Below, piece by piece: positions 55,385-64,000 of a stretch of DNA of 64,000 nucleotides. Below the pieces are notes generated by a model that did no database searches, was not told the DNA's origin, and was given only the letters and a program-made list of their open reading frames with translations. Source of the DNA: Megamerina dolium (lineage: Eukaryota; Arthropoda; Insecta; Diptera; Megamerinidae); NCBI GenBank assembly GCA_963854835.1, contig OY978525.1, forward strand, positions 97,729,388-97,793,387. The letters run 5' to 3'. A program made the translations under genes and the position numbers. Within the stretch, counting starts at the first letter, position 1, and every line of letters begins with the position of its first letter.

Positions 55385-56106
55385 TTTTCAAAACTAATAA
55401 AAACTGCCGCAAATCTCTTAACGAGATGGCTGAGCAGCACAATATTCTCCTGTGCTGGGTACCCGAACACAGGGGTATACGAGGAAACTGCATAGCCGAC
55501 GAGCTTGCAAGACAGGGTACAAATGAGCCTCTAACCCAGGAGAATTCTCGGTTAGGGATCCCCATAGCCACGTGCAAGCTTAAATTGGAGGTTATCACCA
55601 CTAACGTCTTCCAGAAAAGATGGACGGATACACCCATCTGTAGGACGGCGAAATTGCTGTGGCCCCTACTCAGCAAGAAACTTTCACGTAAACTTGCCGA
55701 TCTTAATAGGGTAGATATCTCGACCTATGTGGGAGTGGTCACTGGTCACTGCATCATAGGTCCTCACGCTGTGAGATTAGGTCTAGGCAACCTCACTCAT
55801 GACTTCTGCAGAAAGTGCAGAGATGAGGAGGAATTCGAGACGATCTCACATCTGCTATGCACCTGCCCCGCTTTATGCAAAAATCGAAAAAAATTCCTAG
55901 GACACTACCATTTGAGTGACCTAGCCCAACTATCCCAGATTGATATTCTCAATCTCCTAAAATTCATTCAACGTTCCGGTTGGTTCAGCGAGTAGCTAGG
56001 TGAAGGAAAAATTCGTGCGACGGTATCACAACGGGCCTAATTCTGACCTATGTGCGCTCTCTCTCATCAGAGAGGGCGGCCGCTCTAACCTAATCTAACC
56101 TAATAA
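55385..56106 (+). pseudogene. LOA/I-type LINE 3' end: RNase H and C terminus
   Basis: An open frame to 55995: MAEQHNILLCWVPEHRGIRG, NCIADELARQGT (RNase H WVPxHxGIxGN and ADxLA motifs), then KLSRKLADLNR, GVVTGHCIIGPHAVRLGL, FCRKCRDEEEFETISHLLC with HLLCTCPAL (C-terminal CCHC-like block), and LLKFIQRSGWF at the end. This is typical of LOA and related I-group LINEs. 5'-truncated; the insertion joint is near 55385. The untranslated 3' end (56014-56106: GGTATCACAACGGGCCT, TCTGACCTATGTG, AGAGAGGGC, TAACCTAA repeat) equals the tail of the SINE at 16301-16602. Confidence 0.85.
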
Positions 56107-56142
56107 AGTTAGAATGCTCTAACTCGAAGAGAAAAAGCGGAG

Positions 56143-58020
56143 TTACTTACTTACTTATGTTGCCATTACAGCCGATAATCGATTTAGGTCGAATCTAGCA
56201 TGGTTCGCCAGCCAACTCTTTAACTCGTTAGTTGGCGCCATCTAGAAATTCCAAACGCTGACAAATTCTCCAGTACTTGGTCTTTCCAACGAAGGTTAGG
56301 TCTCCCTGTTCTGCATCGTCCACCAGTGGGTTCCGAATAAAACACCTTCTTAGCCGGGGCGTGTTCTTCCATTCACGCGATATGACATTGCCAGCGCAGC
56401 CGCTGTATTTTAATGCGATTTACTATGTCAGTCTCAGCATACAGCTCATACAGTTCATGGTTGTACCTAGGACTTTTCTTTCGAAAATTCCAAGCATTCT
56501 CACCTCAGGTGAGATGAGAGACTTGTAGAGTGTGGTTTTCGTTTATTGACAGAGGGATCGACTTCTCAATTGCTTACTTAGCTAAAATTAGCAGCTGTTA
56601 GCAAGAGTTATTCTTCGCAATACTTCCAGGCTGACGACATTACTGGTGTTAATGCTGGTTCCAAGATAGACAAAGTGCTTCACTACTTCAAAAGCGTAGT
56701 TATCAACAGTGACGTGATGTCCAAGATAATGAGACTCTTGTCTTGTTTGTTGACACTGGGTACTTCGTCTTGGCCTCGTTCACCGGAGAGAGAGTCGCCT
56801 ATTCGATGCGACTCTCTTAACAACTCTGAGAATGCTGCATTTACTGCATTTACTGCAGCATTCTCATCGGCATATGCCGACAGCACTTTTTTGCTTTTGT
56901 TGAAGATAGTGCCATTAGCTCTTATTATTTTCTAATAATACGATTGAAGAACTCGCACGATAACGAATCACCGTGTCTGAAACCCAGTTCGGTATTAAAC
57001 GGCGGGGAGAGGTCCTTTCAAATTTTCACTGCACAACCTGAGTTATACAGTATCACTCTGCAAAAATGACGAATGAGCTTCGCAGGAATAACGAACTCAG
57101 ACATTTTTGTGTATAGGTAATCCCTTACCGGACTGTCAAAAGCGGCTTACAATCAAGAGATAGTGTGTGTAGATCTGTTTTTCTTGGATCTTCTCCAGAA
57201 TTTGGCGCAGTGCTTAAATCTGTTGTTGTATTGGTTGTATTACGAGGTAGCTTCAATCTTTCACACAGTACTCTCGATATAACCTGGTATGGAAATTGGC
57301 GCAAATTGTGGGATCTCCTTTCTTATGCACGGACAGGAAACACTGAGCCTCCAATCATCGCTTACGATCTGGTGCATGCTGATAAGCAGCTCATCGCCTT
57401 CGGTCTTCAACAATTCGGCAGGCAGGTCATCAGCACCTACAGCTTTGTTGTCTTTCATCCTAGAAATGGCCTCTCTGATCTCGTCATGGTCTGATCGTGG
57501 AACATCTACACCATCATCCGTGATTAGGGAGTTCGGGAGATCTTCTCCACTGGCGGGATTGTTCCTTCCATAAGCTCAGTTCACTCTGGACATCTGCAAC
57601 CAGATTCCCATTTTTCTCACGACAGGAAGAGGCTCCGGGATTTAAACCACCACTCAGGTGCTTGATCTTCTCGAAGAATTTTTGAGTATCATTCCTGTCT
57701 CTACTCATCTCTATCTCCTTACACTCGCGTCTGTCCTGATCTCTTTTCTTGTGCCTGAAAAGACGTCTCATCACATTCTTCATCTTTCTGTACCGCTCCT
57801 TAACAACTCGCGTAGCACCTGCACTCAGGGTTTTTAAGTAGTCGACGTCTTTCTGTGCTGCGTTGTGACACTCCTGATCATACCACTCATTCCTGGGGCC
57901 GATTACCTCCTCTGCAGCAGTAGTCATGGAGTGGGATATATGTGTCCACTGTGCTCATGTATCATCAAGAGGGGGAGTGTTCTGCGTAAGCAGATCCGAT
58001 AATCGATTGATTGCAGCTTA
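56143..58020 (-). pseudogene. RTE-like LINE, linker to 3' end (copy F)
   Basis: Minus-strand frames: linker 57927-57514 (TTAAEEVIGPRNEWYDQECH, RLFRHKKRDQDRRECKEIEM, KFFEKIKHLSGGLNPGASSC); 57458-57261 (KDNKAVGADDLPAELLKTEG, the entry to the reverse transcriptase); then decayed reverse transcriptase and C terminus to the (AAGT)n tail at 56143-56157. The YADD region is scrambled by small deletions (SAYADENAAVNA at about 56880). Confidence 0.85.
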
Positions 58021-59085
58021 TTGACGTCACACTTTCTCTTTGTGGGACTTCATTTGATTCATCCGAAAGAGATTGCTACTTGGGTGTTTCTTATTTGTTT
58101 GTTCGTCAGCCCACATATGGTTTCCCTTAATAACCTGAAGCACTTTGCACAGTCGTCCAGGTGCTTCATCTATTTGGATTTGCGGTATTCATTTACGAGC
58201 TAAGTGATGCTGGAATTTTGGGTGTTAATTTTTGGGTCAGCAAAATTCGTTGAACGGATTAGGTTACGTTCTCGCTGAAGTACCACCGCCTCATTAGGAA
58301 AGTTGGGACAAAGCTGGGTTATTCTATGCGACGGTATTGGCTTGGACATCACCTCTGATAGAATTCTTCGGAGAGTTGTGTTGCCCACCTGAACTCAGGA
58401 TGGAGACCACTCTTGAGCAAACAGGCTCTCGGTGAGCTCGGTGAAGTTCGGCCACTTGGCCTTTATGAAGTTGATATACGTTCGTTTTTCGGAGATAATA
58501 AACTACTCTGCTTTTCCCATAGAGAAGATGATTAGTATGTGGTCGAAACTTAAAGCAATGTCTGCGATCCACGTAGTATAAGTAAGTAGGGGGAACTTGC
58601 TATGGCCAAGTCGGGCGAGCTGGAGTATTTAGAGCTGATTCTTGTAGGGTAATCTTCATTGATGGCATTGAAGTGAGAGAGCTATCTATAAGGTCGGTAA
58701 TGTGGAAAACCGACTCTCGTAGTTGGCATTGAAATCGCCAAGAATGATTCTATTATTCCCGTCAAGAATGTGCGTCAATGATGGAATCAAGTTAGAGCTG
58801 CAGCTCCTGGAAAGCGGAATGTAGACATTAATTATGTCGGTGAATGCTTGATCTGCTTTTATAGCAATGCCATGAGCTTCCGTGTGTTGGTCGGGAGCTA
58901 TTGTGCTAAGAAGGGGGATGGAAGTATAACTTACCGAACTGTGCACTGTAAAGGCAAGGGCTCCTCCTGTATCTCTCTCTCGCTCCTTTATGATTATACT
59001 GTAGCTGGCTTGGGAGGTGATGGTAGAGTTTTCATAATATAAATATATAATAAGGCATGTAAGTGACCCAAAGCCAAACAACGAT
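58021..59085 (-). pseudogene. LINE endonuclease fragment (jockey/CR1-like)
   Basis: Minus-strand frames: DTGGALAFTVHSSVSYTSIP, DIINVYIPLSRSCSSN and NNRIILGDFNAN (APE-type endonuclease with GDFNA intact), then after small breaks YPTRISS, SSPDLAIASSPYL, and downstream PNFPNEAVVLQRERNLIRST, the linker before the reverse transcriptase. It may be the same family as the fragment at 45431-46665. The reverse transcriptase itself is absent. Confidence 0.75.
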
Positions 59086-59200
59086 GAATGTGTTTCACGA
59101 GATTTCTCCTCAAGAAATGTTTGTGGATCGTAAGCCTTGCATAAAGTTCTAACATATGCTAAGCCCGTAAGTTAGCGCCCACAACTGTTCAACTGGTATT

Positions 59201-59595
59201 AGGTGTGTTTTCGTACTTTTCCAGTAACAATTATCCAGTAAAAAAATTTCTGAGAATTAGACAACATTAGCCCTAATACCAAAATATGCCAAAAAGTACA
59301 AGAACGCAAAACCAGCAAAAACCTGCAAGTTTTATGAACAGCTGATATTCCACTAAGTAAATTTCAATTGTTCGTTTGCTTGTGAGTTTCTTTTGCTTAT
59401 GATCAGCTGTTTTTACTACTTGCAAGTCTTTACTGGGATAAATTTGTCCAGTAACAATTTGCAACTTCCCCTCAAAATGAAATGTCATTTCGCTCTCTCA
59501 ATTTCCCCTTCTTTGCAAGTTTTTTGGGTACGAGAACGCCAAAACGTGATCGTTTGTAACAATTATCACAAACTATTGCGTACGAGAACACTCCT
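59201..59595 (+). mobile_element. MITE family M, complete copy (395 bp)
   Basis: Begins AGGTGTGTTTTCGTAC and ends GTACGAGAACACTCCT (imperfect inverted repeat), with ATT at 59198-59200 and 59596-59598. An AACAGCTGATATT ... AATATCAGCTG-like core and a second internal pair CCAGTAACAATT/TTGTTACTGG are visible. Non-coding. It is the reference for the copies at 6961 and 50393. Confidence 0.9.
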
Positions 59596-59598
59596 ATT

Positions 59599-60420
59599 GT
59601 AATACATATCCACTAAATGTTTCACAACATTTGCTTCAACATTTGTAGGGTTGCCAGTATAAAGTATAAAGATCCCCTAGCAATGGAAATGTAGTATGCG
59701 GCGGCGTCTGTATGGATACAGTTGTTCATCTATAGTCACAATATCGTTGGACTTCTACAGTTGATTTGAATTGGCATTAAACATTAAAAAAATATTACTA
59801 ACCGCAGCAGACAAATCAATCAGAAAAGCAATAAAATACCTGCGATCACAAAGTAATATAGAACCGTACTACACACGACAGAACTGAACAACAGCTGCTT
59901 TTAGACTAATATCGTAAATTTTTACACATTTGATCTCAAGTCTTTGTGATAGATAAGTATCACAAAACCATAAATAAAATAGTATACAATACATAATTGC
60001 ATGTACAGGGAATAGATGGCAAGATCTCTACTTCTTTACCGTACAAGAAATATGAAAAGAGAGATAAATATGAAAAGAAAGAGAGAAATGTGATCTAATA
60101 CACCAAAATTTATGTAATTTCCATACAACTATGTATATGGTACAATTGTACCAAGGGTATCGTTGAGGTATAGGTATAGATTTACTCCCATCGACCTACG
60201 AAGCATATACACACATGGCTCTAAGCTTCCCAAGAATGGACGGGTCTATGCCCCGGGGGCACTCAACCACAAAGGTCGGCCAAGCTCCATTGAAATAATC
60301 AAAATTCGGAGACAAAGCATTTCAACAACAACATCAATTACAAACATAACAACTTTCATAATTTCATTTAGAAATGTCTACATGAGGATATCATGAAGTT
60401 TCACCTCTACGGAGGGATAA
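59599..60420. other. Intergenic DNA, nothing recognised
   Basis: No repeat or protein match. A 77-codon plus-strand frame at 60163-60396 has no recognisable motif. Confidence 0.4.
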
Positions 60421-60423
60421 ATA

Positions 60424-61300
60424 TTAGGTGTAATAAAAAGAAAACCACTACTTTTGCAATAGATGGCTTTAGTAATCTATATCTCGCGTTGTATAAGTGC
60501 GATCGGATTACGCTAGATGACGTTAGAAAGATAGGATTTAAGTAAACTTTTCAGGCAGTTTTGTGATTGCTTGACTCAGTATTGTTTGAGCACACGTGTT
60601 TATGGTCCTGATACTGTAACAGCCAATCACGTGCAATTTGGGTTTCGTCAATTCCGTTCCGGTAATTTTGATGTCAAAGATGCACGACGCTCTGGAAGGC
60701 CAATTGTCGAAAATAGAAATCGTAGAGTCTGACCGTCATGTAAGCACTGTTTCGATTGCCCAGAAGCTAAATATTGCACAAAAAACCGTTTGAAACCATT
60801 TAAATAAGGCTGGATACAAAAAGAAGCTCGATGTGTGGGTGCCACACGAGTTAACGCAAAAAAACCTCATGGAGCGAATTTCGATCTGCGAATCGCTGCT
60901 GAATCGCAACAAAATCGATCCATTTCTGAAGCGGATGGTTACTGGTGATGAAAAGTGGACCACTTACGACAATGTCAAGCGAAAACGGTCGTGGTCGAAT
61001 CGCGGTGAGCCGGCGCAAATGGTGGCCAAGCCAGGATTGACTGTCAGGAAGGTTTTGCTATGTTTTTGATGGGATTGGCAGGAAATCATCTATTATGAGC
61101 TGCTCCCCTACGGTCAAACTCTTAATTCGGACCTGTACTATCAAAAATGAAGGATGCAATTGCCCAGAAGCGGTCAGCTTTGACCAATAGGAGAGGAATT
61201 GTGTTCCATCAGGACAACGCCAAGTCACACACGTTAATAGTGACTCGCCAGAAGCTCAGAGACTTTGGTTGGGAGGGAAAATTCGCCTCAAAAAATGCTT
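60424..61300 (+). pseudogene. Mariner (mellifera/cecropia-type) transposase fragment
   Basis: Protein blocks in order with frame changes: GPDTVTANHVQFGFRQFRSG, FDVKDARRSGRP, SDRHVSTVSIAQKLNIAQKT, KKLDVWVPHELTQKNLMERI, MVTGDEKWTTYDNVKRKRSW (first catalytic D), WDWQEIIYYELLPYGQT and VFHQDNAKSHT (second D). It stops near 61290 before the third D. The likely left end is near 60424 (TTAGGTGTAATAAAAAG). Inactive. Confidence 0.85.
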
Positions 61301-61534
61301 GTGAAAATCGACGATAATATGGCTACTAAATCGTGGCCATATTATTCTAGAAAAATTACTTTAAACCCGATAACAAAAAAGCTTTGGATCGGTGTAATCA
61401 TTACACGCTGATACAAAATTTAAAAAATGTCACGTACTTTTCAAATGAGATGGTAGGCGTTGTAAATATTGTCGAGTACAACACAAAATTTCCATTTATA
61501 TTAAACACGCAATATTTCGAATTGGAGAAAGGGT

Positions 61535-61665
61535 TCTGTCATTTGGAACCGCTAATATAAGTCGGTCCCCTTCTAACAATGTCCAAAATTTAACATGCCC
61601 AACGGTACTGGAAGAGAAGCTCAACCAAAGGGCACTTCGGGGCCTATAAGTGACATATATGTATT
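61535..61665 (+). mobile_element. SINE 3' body and tail fragment
   Basis: CATTTGGAACCGCTAATATAAG, then GTCCAAAATTTAACATG, GGTACTGGAAGAGAAGCTC and the GGGCACTTCGGGGCCTATAAGTG tail variant, as in the copy at 20512-20862. The head is missing. It lies 100 bases before a full-headed SINE. Confidence 0.75.
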
Positions 61666-61763
61666 TATATACTTATTTTTTTCGAAGTGGATTGCCACAA
61701 ATATCATATTCGATTGAAGACACGTGATGTAATGACTCGTTTATTTTATCACTTTATTGATAT

Positions 61764-62100
61764 GGGTGCCGTAGCTCAGTGGCTATTGTGTTGACCTTCT
61801 GATCTGTAGGTCGTAGGTTCAATCCCCAGCTGAACCTGATTGTGATCATTGAAAAGATTTTTCTTTCGAACGTTACTCACATGTCGGAGAGCAATTGGCA
61901 ATTTTTACGACAGTAACAATTTCCCAAGAAAAGGCTTCTAAAAGAGCTATGTGATAAAGCTGAGTAAAAGTGGTGCCACAAGGGTTCTGCCGTTCGGAAC
62001 TGGCTAATATAAACTAGTTTCATTCCAATACTGTCCAAAATACTCACAACAGCACTGCAAGAGAAACTCTGAGAGAGGGAACTCTGCCACATAAAAACCG
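61764..62100 (+). mobile_element. tRNA-derived SINE with head
   Basis: Head 61764-61836 with A box TAGCTCAGTGG and B box GGTTCAATCCC; body with CAATTGGCAATT, GGCTTCTAAAAGAGCT, CTGCCGTTCGGAACTGG and GTCCAAAATA; decayed tail GAGAGAGGGAACTCTGCCAC. No clear target duplication was seen. Confidence 0.85.
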
Positions 62101-63973
<1,873 letters not shown>

Positions 63974-64000
63974 AATGAGAAAGCATCATAACAAGAGAGT

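Noticed and set aside
54961..55470. Frames of about 100-170 codons crossing the N run
   Set aside because: They exist only because the N run contains no stop codons; the gap length is conventional.

Overview
The window is nuclear DNA of a higher dipteran fly, most likely a tephritid-type fruit fly. The base composition is AT-rich, introns have GT-AG ends, the host genes match Drosophila-type gene families, and a large share of the DNA is mariner, LINE, SINE and MITE sequence. The species call is inference; the fly assignment rests on the proteins.

Four host genes can be assembled, and in each the exon lengths sum to an intact reading frame. (1) 561-3281, plus strand, eight exons: a PXK-type protein with a PX domain, a pseudokinase domain and a C-terminal WH2 motif, 677 aa. 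(2) 16841-22006, plus, four exons: a Tctex-type dynein light chain, 184 aa, whose last intron is 4.0 kb and holds nested transposons. (3) 24063-26508, minus, two exons: spenito (nito), an RRM x3 plus SPOC RNA-binding protein, 795 aa. (4) 27905-40076, plus, two exons: a MADF-BESS DNA-binding protein, 411 aa. Its only coding intron is 10.9 kb, cuts through the MADF domain and is packed with transposable elements. nito and the MADF-BESS gene are divergent across a 1.4-kb shared upstream region; nito and the dynein light chain gene converge.

The rest is mostly mobile DNA. 4.6-16.6 kb holds several mariner lineages, one with an uninterrupted DD34D reading frame, plus tRNA-headed SINE copies and a palindromic block. 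28.2-39.1 kb (the intron) holds a foldback element, a jockey-like LINE fragment, a nested TIR element, an RTE-like LINE and a nearly complete I-like LINE with target-site duplications. 40.6-62.1 kb holds a second I-like LINE, a copia remnant split by another LINE, further RTE-like and jockey-like remnants, a MITE inserted into a copy of its own family, an LOA/I-like RNase H fragment next to a 200-base assembly gap, a mellifera-type mariner and more SINEs. 62.1-64 kb is AT-rich DNA ending in a long (AT)n tract.

The most informative signals are: a tRNA-derived SINE that shares its 3' tail with the LINE fragment at 55.4-56.1 kb, suggesting its mobilising partner; the self-nested MITE, whose excised length equals that of the single complete copy; two same-orientation I-like LINEs flanking exon 2 of the MADF-BESS gene; and the mariner ORF with a repeat-built N terminus. 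I found no CRISPR array, prokaryotic operon, rRNA gene or clear functional tRNA gene.
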